From: UBA6168 sp041741095
GTDB lineage: Bacteria; Bacteroidota; Bacteroidia; Chitinophagales; Saprospiraceae
Length of the DNA: 64,000 bases
Reading direction: 5' to 3'
NCBI GenBank assembly: GCA_041741095.1
Contig: JBGSKQ010000117.1
Location: forward strand, 1-64,000
In this document: positions 33,644 to 42,996 of the stretch, in pieces
Position numbering within the stretch: the first letter of the stretch is position 1
Layout: each line of letters opens with the position of its first letter
The notes under the pieces: generated by a model
The model's database searches: none
What the model saw: only the letters and a program-made list of their open reading frames with translations
Told to the model about the DNA's origin: nothing
Made by a program: the position numbers and the translations under genes

Positions 33644-33861
33644 GGGCTGCATCAAGATGACGAACTGTGTTTAGACACACCCTTTTTTGGCCTCAAATGA
33701 GTCTAAACACAATTCGGTTTTGGTTGATTTTTAGAAAGTTATAGATTTTTAATTTCAATGGTTTTTCTAAAAATCATCGCACGACACCTTTTTTCCTAAT
33801 GAAAGCTCTCCAATATTGAAAAATCTGAACAAGGAAAAAAGATGTCACCTTGATGCAGCCC
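33644..33861. mobile_element. 218-bp MITE-like element
   Basis: The ends are 18-bp terminal inverted repeats, GGGCTGCATCAAGATGAC (33644-33661) and GTCACCTTGATGCAGCCC (33844-33861), with one mismatch. Inside, GTTTAGAC and GTCTAAAC form a second inverted pair, and TTTTTAGAAA/TTTCTAAAAA a third. There is no coding frame. The structure is that of a non-autonomous transposable element; I see no clear target-site duplication. Confidence 0.7.
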
Positions 33862-33863
33862 AA

Positions 33864-34286
33864 TTACTTTCCCAGTGATTGGGCTTCCTCACATTCCTTC
33901 AGCTTTTCCCTGACTGCTGGGTGCTTGGCCAATTCGCCTGTATTTCCCCAACTTGTATTGATGTAATTGATGATATTGGTAATTTCAAATTCGGTGAGTT
34001 TGGGTTCGCCGGGCATTTCGGTTTGGTAGGTTTTACCATTCACATCCACGGGGCCTTTAAGCCCATATCGGATGATGCAGGGCAGATCCGCTGGATTTTT
34101 TAACAAAAAATCAGAGCCAGCCAAGGGCGGGATGATGCCCCGAAGCCCAGTGCCATCTTCCATGTGGCAGCGCTCACAAAAATTGGTATAGAGTATTTTG
34201 CCTTGTGTGTAGGGGTTTTCTACGCAGGCATATAGCAACAAGGCGACGGTAAATGCCAGCAAAAACAGGCTATTTATTCTCTTCAT
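33864..34286 (-). CDS. Class I cytochrome c lipoprotein
   Basis: A 140-residue lipoprotein (lipobox LLLYACVENP, Cys21) with one heme-binding motif CERCH at residues 37-41. The sixth ligand is probably the Met of the TEMPGEPKL segment. It resembles small mono-heme cytochromes such as those feeding a terminal oxidase. The SCO1-like gene overlaps its start by 17 bases, and the protein begins inside the stop region of that gene, so the two are translationally coupled. It ends next to the MITE-like element at 33644. Confidence 0.88.
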   Translation of the reverse strand: MKRINSLFLLAFTVALLLYACVENPYTQGKILYTNFCERCHMEDGTGLRGIIPPLAGSDFLLKNPADLPCIIRYGLKGPVDVNGKTYQTEMPGEPKLTEFEITNIINYINTSWGNTGELAKHPAVREKLKECEEAQSLGK

Positions 34287-34884
34287 TCAACAGCGTTTCA
34301 ATATCTTTCATAAAACGGTCCACATCGGCTGGATCGGTGCCGTCGCAGAAGGAACGGATATGGCGGTATTTATCCACCAGAATCAGGCGGCCACTGTGGT
34401 CGAAGCCGCCCGGCGCCTCCGGGTCTTCCATGGCGATGCTGAAATAATCGTCGGCGATTTCATAAATGACATCCTTTTCGCCGGTGAGGAAATGCCATTT
34501 TTTGGAAGACACGCCGAGGCCATCCGAATACCGTTTCAAAGCAGCCACCGTATCACGCTTTGGATCTACCGTGTGGGCGACCAACAGCAGGCGGTCTTCA
34601 TTTTCAAAATGCTCGTATATGCGCAACATCTGGGCGGATGTTTTTGGGCAAATAGTTGGGCAATGCGTGAAAAAGAAATCTGCCACATAAGCCTTTCCGG
34701 CAAATGTTTCATTGCTCACAAGTTGACTGTCCTGGTTCAAAAAAGCAAAATCGGGGATGGCATGATAGACCGTGTCGCCGTCCACGAAATCCCGTTCGCC
34801 CAGTATGGGAAGGTTCCCTGGACTTGGCTCCTGGCAACCCCAAACGAAAAGAAGGGAATTAATAAAAAGAAATAGGTATTTCAT
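34270..34884 (-). CDS. SCO1/SenC copper chaperone lipoprotein
   Basis: A 204-residue lipoprotein (lipobox FVWGCQEP, Cys17) with a thioredoxin-like SCO domain. The copper-binding motif CPTIC is at residues 75-79, within DFFFTHCPTICPKTSAQML, and the conserved His lies in GGFDHSGRLILVD. SCO proteins deliver copper or reduce cysteines at the Cu(A) site of cytochrome c oxidase. The neighbouring cytochrome c and lipoprotein genes agree with a role in respiratory electron transport. Upstream, the lipoprotein gene ends 12 bases before its start. Confidence 0.9.
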   Translation of the reverse strand: MKYLFLFINSLLFVWGCQEPSPGNLPILGERDFVDGDTVYHAIPDFAFLNQDSQLVSNETFAGKAYVADFFFTHCPTICPKTSAQMLRIYEHFENEDRLLLVAHTVDPKRDTVAALKRYSDGLGVSSKKWHFLTGEKDVIYEIADDYFSIAMEDPEAPGGFDHSGRLILVDKYRHIRSFCDGTDPADVDRFMKDIETLLNEENK

Positions 34885-34896
34885 GGCAATTAATTA

Positions 34897-35343
34897 TCAT
34901 TCGGCTTTTTGAATTTCGCCCAGGACGGCATTGCCGACCTGTATGCTTTCCAGCATCTGCGCCTTTACAGTTCCGATTTTTTGCTTTTCAGCTTCCAAAT
35001 ATTGCATGATGGCAGCATGGTCCATCTCTCCCCGCTTTTTGGAGGGTGACTGATAGGCTTCCATCCAACTCATCATGCCTTCGTCGGCCTGCTCCAATTG
35101 TTGCACAGCCTGCGAGGCGATGGATTTAACGCTTTCATCATAGCTGGAACTGCTTTCCGCCACTTCTTTCAGCTCACGGGAAAGCTTATTGATTTCGCCC
35201 ATTTTGGGCATTACCTCGTCGTGAATGGCCATCACTTCTTCGTGCAACTGTTCTTCGGCCTGATGGTCGGGGTTGTTGCTGTTTTGGCAGGCATTGAAAA
35301 GCCATGCAAAGGCGAGGAAGGAGGCAAAAATTACTTTTTTCAT
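34897..35343 (-). CDS. Hypothetical lipoprotein upstream of the SCO gene
   Basis: A 148-residue lipoprotein, MKKVIFASFLAFAWLFNAC (lipobox Cys19), then an acidic N-terminal helix (HQAEEQLHEEVMAIHDEVMP) and several further helices, ending near VGNAVLGEIQKAE. The His/Glu/Met-rich first helix (HDEVMPKMGEINKLS) could bind a metal, which would fit next to a copper chaperone, but this is inference. I recognise no named family. It is the first gene of a three-gene operon with SCO1-like and cytochrome c genes. The ATG at 35343 begins the signal peptide. Confidence 0.75.
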   Translation of the reverse strand: MKKVIFASFLAFAWLFNACQNSNNPDHQAEEQLHEEVMAIHDEVMPKMGEINKLSRELKEVAESSSSYDESVKSIASQAVQQLEQADEGMMSWMEAYQSPSKKRGEMDHAAIMQYLEAEKQKIGTVKAQMLESIQVGNAVLGEIQKAE

Positions 35344-35433
35344 GTTGTTCTTTTTTGATTTTTTTCGCCGCAAGCTTACACATTATTGCGGGTATAAGGA
35401 GCCAGTTTCGGTAAAACCTTTGTCAATTGTTCC

Positions 35434-36639
35434 CTATTTTTTTATCCTCGAACGATAGGCCGACAATACCCGATCTGCTATTTCCAAATTGTCAAAACCC
35501 GTGCGGATGAACTCACGGGCGCTCATGCCCATTTTCATCATAGCAGCCTTATTTTCAATGCTTTGCGAAATTTTGTCAATAAAATCATCCGGCGATTGGG
35601 CAATAAAAAGATGCTCACCGTCCTTCGCAGGAATACCCTCCACGCCGATGGGCGTTGTAAATACCACCCTTCCCAAAGCCATTCCTTCCAACACTTTTAT
35701 TTTGATACCGCTCCCTGAAAACAGCGGAGCGATAAACAGGGGAAATTGATTGATAAAAACCTTGGCGTCCGGCACTTCGCCGTGAAAAACCACTCTTTCC
35801 TGTGCTTTTTTCATCAACCAATCGGGCGTGTTTTTTCCAGCGATGTGGAATTCCACTTTTGGAAAACGCTTTGCCAATGTAGGCCATACTTTTTCCAAAA
35901 ACCAAATGATGCCATCCTGGTTGGGCATCCAGTCCAAAGCCCCAATGAAAGCGAGGTTTGGATATTTTTCAAAACACTGAAAATCAGGTACATATTCATC
36001 CAAATCAATTCCCACAGGGGCCACGACAGATTGATTTCGATAGCCCAATTTTTCAAAAACATCCAAATCCCGTTGGGTAATGGCAATCAGCAGATCGAAT
36101 GTATTTAAAATCTGTAGCTCGAATTTTTTTAGCTGCTTGTTTTGGTTTTTTAAATACCATCGTTTTATTGGGTTGGCCGTATTGTCGGCCACCCTTTCCC
36201 ATATTTCATGTTCCACATTGTGCGAACGCATGGAAATAATGGCTTCTGAATGTTTTCTAATAGCTGGTATATAATGCGCCATATATACCGTTTCCAATTG
36301 TATGGCATCGTAATTTCCGGCCTGCAATATTTCAATTAATTTCCTTTCATATTCCCTGGAATAAAATCGGTCCAAAATATAAGATTGTCTTTTCGCCCAG
36401 CTCTTTAAAGCACCTGCAAGACTAATATGGTTGTCAACGGGAACCGAAAATATCTGCTGGTAATGATTGTGAGTTGCCGGGAATTTTTTTGGGTCAAAAT
36501 AATGCTTGCTGGTATTCAGCACCAACAAAGAAACCTCGCATCCCACCTCCACCAACGACTTGCTCAAATAAGTGATGGCGATGGGTTCGCCCTCTTTCAG
36601 CGGATAAGGAAATTTTTTGCAGAGGATGAGGATTTTCAT
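35434..36639 (-). CDS. Glycosyltransferase (GT4-like)
   Basis: A 401-residue GT-B fold glycosyltransferase. The N-terminal domain begins MKILILCKKFPYPLKEGEPI and contains MRSHNVEHEIWERVA. The C-terminal Rossmann domain has LAFIGALDWMPNQDGIIWFL, RFPKVEFHIAGKNTP and the donor-binding segment GSGIKIKVLEGMALGRVVFT. The E-x7-E type motif of GT4 is replaced by GSGIKIKVLEGMA, which keeps the second Glu. It probably adds a sugar to a surface polysaccharide or glycolipid, using a nucleotide-sugar. No other glycan genes flank it. Inverted word repeats lie upstream. Confidence 0.87.
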   Translation of the reverse strand: MKILILCKKFPYPLKEGEPIAITYLSKSLVEVGCEVSLLVLNTSKHYFDPKKFPATHNHYQQIFSVPVDNHISLAGALKSWAKRQSYILDRFYSREYERKLIEILQAGNYDAIQLETVYMAHYIPAIRKHSEAIISMRSHNVEHEIWERVADNTANPIKRWYLKNQNKQLKKFELQILNTFDLLIAITQRDLDVFEKLGYRNQSVVAPVGIDLDEYVPDFQCFEKYPNLAFIGALDWMPNQDGIIWFLEKVWPTLAKRFPKVEFHIAGKNTPDWLMKKAQERVVFHGEVPDAKVFINQFPLFIAPLFSGSGIKIKVLEGMALGRVVFTTPIGVEGIPAKDGEHLFIAQSPDDFIDKISQSIENKAAMMKMGMSAREFIRTGFDNLEIADRVLSAYRSRIKK

Positions 36640-36654
36640 GCCGCAAATAAAGGG

Positions 36655-36870
36655 TTTTTAGTCTTCAGTTTTCAGTCTTCAGTTGGCAGTTTCGAGCGAA
36701 GCGAGAACCCCGAACTTGCTTCGGGGCCACAGTCCGCAGCCCGCAAGCGGCACGTTAATTTTCAAAGCTAAATTTGAGGCAGGAGTCTTAAGATATTGGA
36801 TTATTCCTAATAACGATCTGCCGAGCAGATTGCGGACTGAAGACTGTGGACTGAAAACTGCGGACTAAAC
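36655..36870. repeat. Word-repeat inverted repeat (AGTCTTCAGT family)
   Basis: The left arm (36659-36690) is a run of TTAGTCTTCAGTTTTCAGTC; the right arm (36836-36868) is its near complement (CTGAAGACTGTGGACTGAAA). Between them is a 34-base segment that also occurs near 23870. The structure separates the glycosyltransferase and AsmA-like genes, both on the minus strand. Confidence 0.65.
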
Positions 36871-36873
36871 CCC

Positions 36874-39800
36874 TCACCCCCCATCCTTTTTCTTCTTAAA
36901 CGGGTTCAGGTCGTCCAATTTCTTCTTGGCCTCTTCTTCGAGTTTCTTTTTGGTTTCTTCCTCCACTTTCTTTTTGGCTTCGTCGGCGGCTTTTTTGGCA
37001 GCATCCTGTGCTTTTTTCTCAGCTTCGGCTTTGGCTTTTTGCACCAATTTGGCGGCCTCTTCTTCGGCCTTTTTCTTTTGTTCGTCCAACTGGGCTTGTG
37101 CCTCGGCCTTTACATCGTCCATCCTTTTCTGGACCTCTTCTTTGGCTTTGTCCACCACGGCATCTTTGATGCTGCCGCCCTTGCCTTCTGTTCCCAATAG
37201 TTTGAAGCCCACTTTTGGATTATCGAGAGTGCCGCCCAGGTTGATTTGGACATTGACGAACTCGCCCACGTTGAGATCGAGGCCCAGTTTAGAGGCTTCC
37301 GCCCCCAAAAACTCCAGGCCGGAATTGGCAGCGGCGCCCAATGGGTTTTTGCCGATTTTTTCCCTGGGGATTTTGGCGATGATGTGATAATCCATGTCTC
37401 CGACCAACTTGTGCGAGCCGCCGATTTTCATATCAATATCCTGGTATTTGGCGTCGAATTCTTCCAACAACACGGCACCATCTTTTACTGTGAACCAGTT
37501 TTTGGTATCCTTGAACTGCATGTTTTTAAAGGCGTCCACGTTGAGTTTGTTGCCGATGGCCTCCAAGGGTTTTGCGCCCCGAAGCTGGGCATTTAAAGTT
37601 TGCAATAGGCCAGCAGCAGCCAAGGTTGCGAGATTGGGCGTCAGGTCTTTGTTCAACTCGCTGCTCATGCTGAGTTCCGTGTTGAACACGCCCGACATGA
37701 ACTTGCCAATAGGGGCAATGGCCTGGAAGGTGTTGAAGGTATTGAAGGACTTTTGGAAGTCCATTTGCCGCAGTTTCATTCCAAGGTCGAACTTGGGCTT
37801 TTCATGGTTTTGGGTATTGTAGCCGCCGTTGATATCTATGCTGCCGCCCAATGTATTGGCCGTCAGATTGGTAAATTTCACCTCCTCATTGGCTACCACC
37901 AAGCTGCCTTTCACATTGTTCAATTCCATGTTGTCGTAGATGACCTTGTTCATATTGGCATCCAGCACCACATCTATGTTTTCAGGTACCAAAATCGGCT
38001 CGCTTGCCTCGGTCGGAGCAGTATTTGCTGCCGCCGGTTCTTCTGTCATGAACTGGTTGAGGTTCATATAATTGGAGCGCAGGTCAAAATTTCCGCCCAG
38101 TTTTCCATTGTAAAAAAGGTAATTCCAAACATTGGTCAAGATGCCGGAAGCGGACACGTCGCTCTCGCCTATTTTGGCACTCAACTGGCTGGCCGTCAGT
38201 TTGTTGGGGGTGAAATTCCCTTTGGCTACAACGTCCCTTATTTTATAAACATCATAATCCAACTGTTTCAATTCCGCATCCAGGGTGAAATCAAAACGGT
38301 CAAACAGTTCCTCGCTGGTGGTGGCTGCTGGTTGCGGGCTTGCGGTGGCTTGGCTTCCTTCCTCCACCGTCATCCATTCATCGGCATTGAAATAGCCGGA
38401 ACGTATGGTGAAATCGCCTTTCATCGTGGCGTCAGGTGAAAAATAAGCGAGGATATTGTCAATGTTTCCGCTGCCGCTTAGGTCGCTTTTCCCCAGTTTC
38501 ATGCTGAAATTCGGCACCTGTACATTTTTCGGCGTAAAAAACAGGCGCATGGCATCAATGCGGATGGGCGGCATCCCGTCGGCCACGTAGTCCATACTTT
38601 CTATGGAGGCATCGCCGCTCATGTCCACATTTGAATAATCGCCTTTGTCAATAGTGGACATCTTTGTTTTGGCTGCAATATTCATGTTTAGGACACCATT
38701 CAGCGTTTTGACCCCTTCCATCGGGAAGGCACGGGCCAGGTCACCCAAGTCAAGTTTGCCGTTAATTTTGGTATCAATATCGGGGTCGGACATGGGCGTC
38801 CGCAGTTTGAAATATCCTTCAACAGGATTGTTGCCCAGCTTCAGGTTGAATTTTGAAATATCCACCAGCATTTTATCCAAATCGCTCTCTGGGCTATTGA
38901 CAATGATGGTTGTATTGATGCCAGAAATACCCATCGGCAGGTCGGGGAATTTGAAATCCGCATTGGCAATGTCGAGGTTGATATTAAAAGCAGGATATTG
39001 CTCAGGTTCCGCACTGTAAATGCCTTTCACCATGCCCGCCAATTTAAAAGTGCCGTTGGCTTGTACATTTTCAAAGCCCTCCGTATAGGCGTTCGGAATC
39101 ATAGACAACAGGCTTTTAAAATCACTTTTTGGCGAATTGAAAGTCAAGTCCATCCCGATGTCATCGTCTTCGGCCATCGCCAGCCAACCGTCCAAATTAA
39201 TTTCCAAATCGTTGATTTTCAACTTGTTTTCCCTAAGGATATACTTCTGGTTGGGCAGGTCAATGTTAAACCCGGCATCGTAATCCACCTTGGCTTTTTT
39301 CAAATAAGGAATACCGCCCGATTCTGCGGTCAGTTGACCAATAGTGGTTTCGGTGTCCAAATCAAAAACGTCTTGTGTAAAGTCGCCCTTGCCGCTGTGG
39401 TTGAGGTTTACAATTTTCACATAAGTACCTCCCATGCGGTCGTCATAGACCAGATTGCCCTCATTGATGGAATATTGCTGCAATTGAATTTCGTAATTCA
39501 TGGGGGCCGCCGTGGTATCGGTGGTGGGTTTGGCAATGTCATAATTGGCTTTGCCATTTTCCAAAACAATGACGTTGATATCCGGCTTGTCGAGGGTAAC
39601 GGACTTAATGTTGAGCGGCACTTTTCCAAAATTCCAGGCCGACCAAAAATCTACCGTAACTGCCGCCAATTCGCCAGCAGCCAGCTTGACGCCCTCAAAT
39701 TCCTCAACGCCTGTAATGGAATAATTTTGCAAACCCACGCTGACATTCGGAAAGCTCCTGAGCAGCGAAATATCCACATCTTCAAACTCCACGGTGGCGT

Positions 39801-39945
39801 TCAGGTTTTCGTTCACCAAATTTTTCACCGCCGTCACGATTTGGTCTTTAAACAAAAATGGTGCGGCAGCCAAAAGGCCAATCACCAGCACCAGGAAAAT
39901 CCCCAAACCAATCAAAATCCTTTTTAAAATCTTTTTGTTTGCCAT
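36874..39945 (-). CDS. AsmA-family protein with charged C-terminal tail
   Basis: A 1023-residue inner-membrane-anchored protein. One N-terminal membrane helix (ILIGLGIFLVLVIGLLAAAP) precedes an AsmA N-terminal domain (LNATVEFEDVDISLLRSFPN, VGLQNYSITGVEEFEGVKLA). A long repetitive beta-strand region follows, as in the bridge-like lipid-transfer proteins, and then an AsmA C-terminal domain (SKLGLDLNVGEFVNVQINL, GGTLDNPKVGFKLLG). The last 100 or so residues are an Ala/Lys/Glu-rich helical tail (EAQAQLDEQKKKAEEEAAKL), longer than usual and probably a coiled coil across the periplasm. Such proteins are thought to carry lipids between the membranes. I use the ATG at 39945, where the membrane helix begins. 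Confidence 0.88.
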   Translation of the reverse strand: MANKKILKRILIGLGIFLVLVIGLLAAAPFLFKDQIVTAVKNLVNENLNATVEFEDVDISLLRSFPNVSVGLQNYSITGVEEFEGVKLAAGELAAVTVDFWSAWNFGKVPLNIKSVTLDKPDINVIVLENGKANYDIAKPTTDTTAAPMNYEIQLQQYSINEGNLVYDDRMGGTYVKIVNLNHSGKGDFTQDVFDLDTETTIGQLTAESGGIPYLKKAKVDYDAGFNIDLPNQKYILRENKLKINDLEINLDGWLAMAEDDDIGMDLTFNSPKSDFKSLLSMIPNAYTEGFENVQANGTFKLAGMVKGIYSAEPEQYPAFNINLDIANADFKFPDLPMGISGINTTIIVNSPESDLDKMLVDISKFNLKLGNNPVEGYFKLRTPMSDPDIDTKINGKLDLGDLARAFPMEGVKTLNGVLNMNIAAKTKMSTIDKGDYSNVDMSGDASIESMDYVADGMPPIRIDAMRLFFTPKNVQVPNFSMKLGKSDLSGSGNIDNILAYFSPDATMKGDFTIRSGYFNADEWMTVEEGSQATASPQPAATTSEELFDRFDFTLDAELKQLDYDVYKIRDVVAKGNFTPNKLTASQLSAKIGESDVSASGILTNVWNYLFYNGKLGGNFDLRSNYMNLNQFMTEEPAAANTAPTEASEPILVPENIDVVLDANMNKVIYDNMELNNVKGSLVVANEEVKFTNLTANTLGGSIDINGGYNTQNHEKPKFDLGMKLRQMDFQKSFNTFNTFQAIAPIGKFMSGVFNTELSMSSELNKDLTPNLATLAAAGLLQTLNAQLRGAKPLEAIGNKLNVDAFKNMQFKDTKNWFTVKDGAVLLEEFDAKYQDIDMKIGGSHKLVGDMDYHIIAKIPREKIGKNPLGAAANSGLEFLGAEASKLGLDLNVGEFVNVQINLGGTLDNPKVGFKLLGTEGKGGSIKDAVVDKAKEEVQKRMDDVKAEAQAQLDEQKKKAEEEAAKLVQKAKAEAEKKAQDAAKKAADEAKKKVEEETKKKLEEEAKKKLDDLNPFKKKKDGG

Positions 39946-40088
39946 GTTCAAAATATTTGAGGGTGGATGCAAAAGCAATAGGTTTTGCACATAAAATTCA
40001 CCCCTCCTTTAATCGAAGAATAGAGGGAATTGTTTTAAACAAGGTTGTAAAGTTGGAGAAATTACGCAATTAAAAACTTTGTTAAGCA

Positions 40089-41693
40089 CTATTTTGTAAC
40101 TGCATCCATTGCCTTGCTTTTCGTTGGCCAGGGTATGAGTTTGGAGGCATAAAAATCAATGCCCATCCCCACGAGCCGGGCTTCAAAGCTGCCAAGCCGT
40201 TCTTTGTATTCCTCCCAATTTCGCTGCTCCGAAGGCGTCCAACCGATTTCAGCGTAGCCCAACAACCTTGGGAAGGCCATGTATTCTATTTCGTCCATAT
40301 TGGTGATGGTCTCCGTCCACAGCGGCGCTTCTACGCCCAGGATATTGTCTTTTCCAACCCCTGGAATGAACGAGGCCGGATCCCATAGGTAAGCACTGTC
40401 CACCTCAATGTAAGCGGCCCAATGCAGGCCGAGTTTGGTGGTGGAATCGTATTGCATGTCCATGTAAGTTTTATTGGCAGGCGACATAATGAGTTGGGCG
40501 CCTTTTGAAACGGCCATTTTGGCAAAATCGGCACTGGCCCATAGCTGCACGATGGACTGATTGTTCATGTCGGCCTGTGCGGTTTCGTCCCAGCCGATGA
40601 CGGTTTTTCCATGTTTCTCTACAATACCCTTCACACGGTTGACAAAAGGCAAATAATCCTCTTTTTTGGTGGCGTGCGATTCGTCGCCACCGATGTGAAT
40701 ATAAGGGCCAGGCGTGATGGCCGCCAATTCCGCAACCACATCTTCAATAAATTGATAAGTGATTTCCTTGCTGGTACATAAAGTGCTGAAACCAACCTCG
40801 GTCCCTGTATAAAGTTCGGGCGCTTTGCCGTTGCAATTCAGCTCAGGATAAGAAGCCAGGGCAGCATTGGTATGGCCGGGCATATCAATTTCAGGGATGA
40901 TGGTGATGTAACGCTCCTGGGCATATTTAACCATATCGGCATATTGTTCTTGGGTGTAAAAGCCCCCTTCGCCGCCGCCGACTTGTGTTTTACCGCCATG
41001 TGCCGTCAGGTTTGGCCATTTCTTGATTTCGATGCGCCAGCCCTGGTCGTCAGAAAGGTGCAGGTGCAGGGTATTCATTTTAAAAGCAGCCAAAAAATCT
41101 ATGTAGCGCTTTACGTCCTCCACCTTGAAAAAATGCCTTGACACGTCGAGCATCGAACCCCGGTAGGCGTAAGTAGGTTTGTCTTGAATCGTGCCTGTCG
41201 GCATAATAATGTGGCCGTCTTTTTTGTCCATGTCAATGGGCAATAGCTGTCGGATGGTCTGTATGCCACGGAAAATGCCCGCCGGGGTTCCGGCATACAA
41301 AGTCACGCCATCTTCCTTAATATCCAGTTGATAACCTTCTTCGCCGTGGATATTTCTTTCCTCCAACAACACCAATAAAATATTGCCCTGACCAGGCTCT
41401 TCGGCCCCAGATTTCACCGTTAGTTCAAGGCTTGTAGCCGACTTAATCATTTCAGCAAGGAACTGCCCGTTGCGCATCATTTCATCCGATCCGCCCTGTA
41501 CGACGATAGCAGTTGATCCTTTTAGCCTGAAAGCCGAACTGTCCACTGTGATGGAAACGGGTTTGGGGATGAGGTTGGTAGTGGCGAGGTTGGTTTTGAT
41601 TTTTTTTGTTCCATTGCCACAAGCAGCCAAGATAAATGCTAATGCAAAAAAGCTAAATATACAAAATGGTCCAAATGTTTTGTTTTGATTCAT
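40089..41693 (-). CDS. GH20 beta-N-acetylhexosaminidase lipoprotein
   Basis: A 534-residue lipoprotein (lipobox FILAACGNGT). Residues 40-160 form the GH20b N-terminal domain. The catalytic GH20 barrel begins at YAYRGSMLDVSRHFFKVEDV. It has HLHLSDDQGWRIEIKKWP, the Asp-Glu pair of the substrate-assisted mechanism in YIHIGGDESHATKKEDY, and IGWDETAQADMN. It removes terminal GlcNAc or GalNAc from chitin oligomers, glycans or peptidoglycan fragments in the periplasm or at the surface. It stands alone on its strand, between the AsmA-like gene and a small basic protein gene. Confidence 0.92.
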   Translation of the reverse strand: MNQNKTFGPFCIFSFFALAFILAACGNGTKKIKTNLATTNLIPKPVSITVDSSAFRLKGSTAIVVQGGSDEMMRNGQFLAEMIKSATSLELTVKSGAEEPGQGNILLVLLEERNIHGEEGYQLDIKEDGVTLYAGTPAGIFRGIQTIRQLLPIDMDKKDGHIIMPTGTIQDKPTYAYRGSMLDVSRHFFKVEDVKRYIDFLAAFKMNTLHLHLSDDQGWRIEIKKWPNLTAHGGKTQVGGGEGGFYTQEQYADMVKYAQERYITIIPEIDMPGHTNAALASYPELNCNGKAPELYTGTEVGFSTLCTSKEITYQFIEDVVAELAAITPGPYIHIGGDESHATKKEDYLPFVNRVKGIVEKHGKTVIGWDETAQADMNNQSIVQLWASADFAKMAVSKGAQLIMSPANKTYMDMQYDSTTKLGLHWAAYIEVDSAYLWDPASFIPGVGKDNILGVEAPLWTETITNMDEIEYMAFPRLLGYAEIGWTPSEQRNWEEYKERLGSFEARLVGMGIDFYASKLIPWPTKSKAMDAVTK

Positions 41694-41757
41694 GATTTGA
41701 ATTTTGGAGGGAAAGTTCCTAAAATTTATCAGAATTCAAAATGTCAGGTTGTTCTAT

Positions 41758-41985
41758 TTATTCCAAACCCAATTTTCCCCAGCCAAGCACCTTTTCTTTA
41801 TGATTGAAAAATTTTCCTCCCTCAGCAACCGCCTTGTTGTTGATTTTCGATCTGATTTTGCGGTTGACAGTTTTTACACGTGCATCCACAGGTGTTTCGC
41901 CGCCCACTATGTCGCCGCTGGTAGCAAGCTTAGTAGTGGTTTTCAATGCTTCCGTTTCGCTGACGATAATTCTTTTTTTGGCCAT
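41758..41985 (-). CDS. Small basic hypothetical protein
   Basis: A 75-residue lysine-rich protein (MAKKRIIVSETEALKTTTKL, later INNKAVAEGGKFFNHKEK). I recognise no family. The start at 41985 is chosen because the sequence before it (to 42036) is uncharged and unlike a conserved N-terminus. It lies between GH20 and decaheme genes on the same strand. Composition suggests a nucleic-acid-binding or ribosome-associated protein, but this is only a guess. Confidence 0.5.
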   Translation of the reverse strand: MAKKRIIVSETEALKTTTKLATSGDIVGGETPVDARVKTVNRKIRSKINNKAVAEGGKFFNHKEKVLGWGKLGLE

Positions 41986-42090
41986 TGCGCTTGGTTTGAA
42001 ATTTAAATAAAGAGGTAAAATAGGCGCAGCCGCCAAAGCGCAAGAATGATTTTTGTGTGCATTATGGATGATGATTCACAGCCAAAATCT

Positions 42091-42996
42091 TTAGTAGTCA
42101 TCATCGCCTTCCCTTTCCGTTCGGTCGCCTTTTCGTTCAGTTTTGGGGTTGTTATATTCACCCTCGTTGCCGTTCCTCCTCATGTCATGCTCGTTCCCGC
42201 TTTGGTGACAAGCAACGCAGTTATTTAAATTGGAAATACCTTCTTCGCTGTGTTCTGCCCTGATATTGCTGATTGTATGCTCGTGGCAACCATAGCAAGT
42301 ATATGATTCAAAATTATTGTTTAAATGGCAGGTATTGCATTTGGCGTTGTGGTCTCCATCCAATGCGAAATAAGTGGAATGGTCAAAAGTTGACGGGCTC
42401 CATCGCTCGGTGTCATGGCATTTAATGCAATTGTCTTTTATTGTGCTGTGAAACGAATCATCTGGGTTTTCGTGGCAACTCGTGCAATTTTCCCTGTCCA
42501 CGCTTGCTATCATGGCATGGTCAAACGGCCCGGTCAATTTCCATTCATTGGTAGTATGGCATTTATTGCAGGAAGCAGACAATTGTTCATGCAGTTTGCC
42601 CGCTGGTTTTTGATGGCATTTAATGCAATCATTTATCACTGTTTTTGAAATCAGTGAATGCTCAAAACCGGTTAATGACATATCTGGGTTAATGCCATTG
42701 TGGTCGGTATGGCAGGATGTACAGCTTTGGTCTAACAATTGTTCATGAAATAAAACCTTCTCAGCTTGTGCTATTTTTTTATTGACAGAAGTATCCAAGC
42801 CTATTTCCGATACTTTATGGCAGGCAATGCATTTATCATTTTCGATGCCGCTAAATGGCGTATGGCATGAATAGCATTTATTGCCCAAATCTTGATGGCC
42901 CTGTGATAGTTCACCGGGATTGAGCATAACATGAGGGTATTTAACTGCCAATAAAACAATAACTGCGATTAACCCGAATATGATTAATTTTTTCAT
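42091..42996 (-). CDS. Decaheme cytochrome c
   Basis: A 301-residue membrane-anchored multiheme cytochrome. One N-terminal helix (KLIIFGLIAVIVLLAVKYPH) leads into ten CxxCH motifs: CYSCH, CIACH, CTSCH, CIKCH, CNKCH, CTSCH, CIKCH, CNTCH, CYGCH, CVACH. It resembles cytochrome c3/c7-like electron carriers of the NrfB/DmsE kind, and would pass electrons in the periplasm. The C-terminus is acidic and basic-rich (ERKGDRTEREGDDDY). It overlaps the membrane cytochrome b gene by 4 bases (ATGA), so both are translated together as an electron-transfer module. I use the ATG at 42996, the overlap start, rather than 43080. Confidence 0.9.
   Translation of the reverse strand: MKKLIIFGLIAVIVLLAVKYPHVMLNPGELSQGHQDLGNKCYSCHTPFSGIENDKCIACHKVSEIGLDTSVNKKIAQAEKVLFHEQLLDQSCTSCHTDHNGINPDMSLTGFEHSLISKTVINDCIKCHQKPAGKLHEQLSASCNKCHTTNEWKLTGPFDHAMIASVDRENCTSCHENPDDSFHSTIKDNCIKCHDTERWSPSTFDHSTYFALDGDHNAKCNTCHLNNNFESYTCYGCHEHTISNIRAEHSEEGISNLNNCVACHQSGNEHDMRRNGNEGEYNNPKTERKGDRTEREGDDDY

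Noticed and set aside
38998..39927. Plus-strand frame of 309 codons opposite the AsmA-like gene
   Set aside because: It is antisense to the strongly supported AsmA-family protein.
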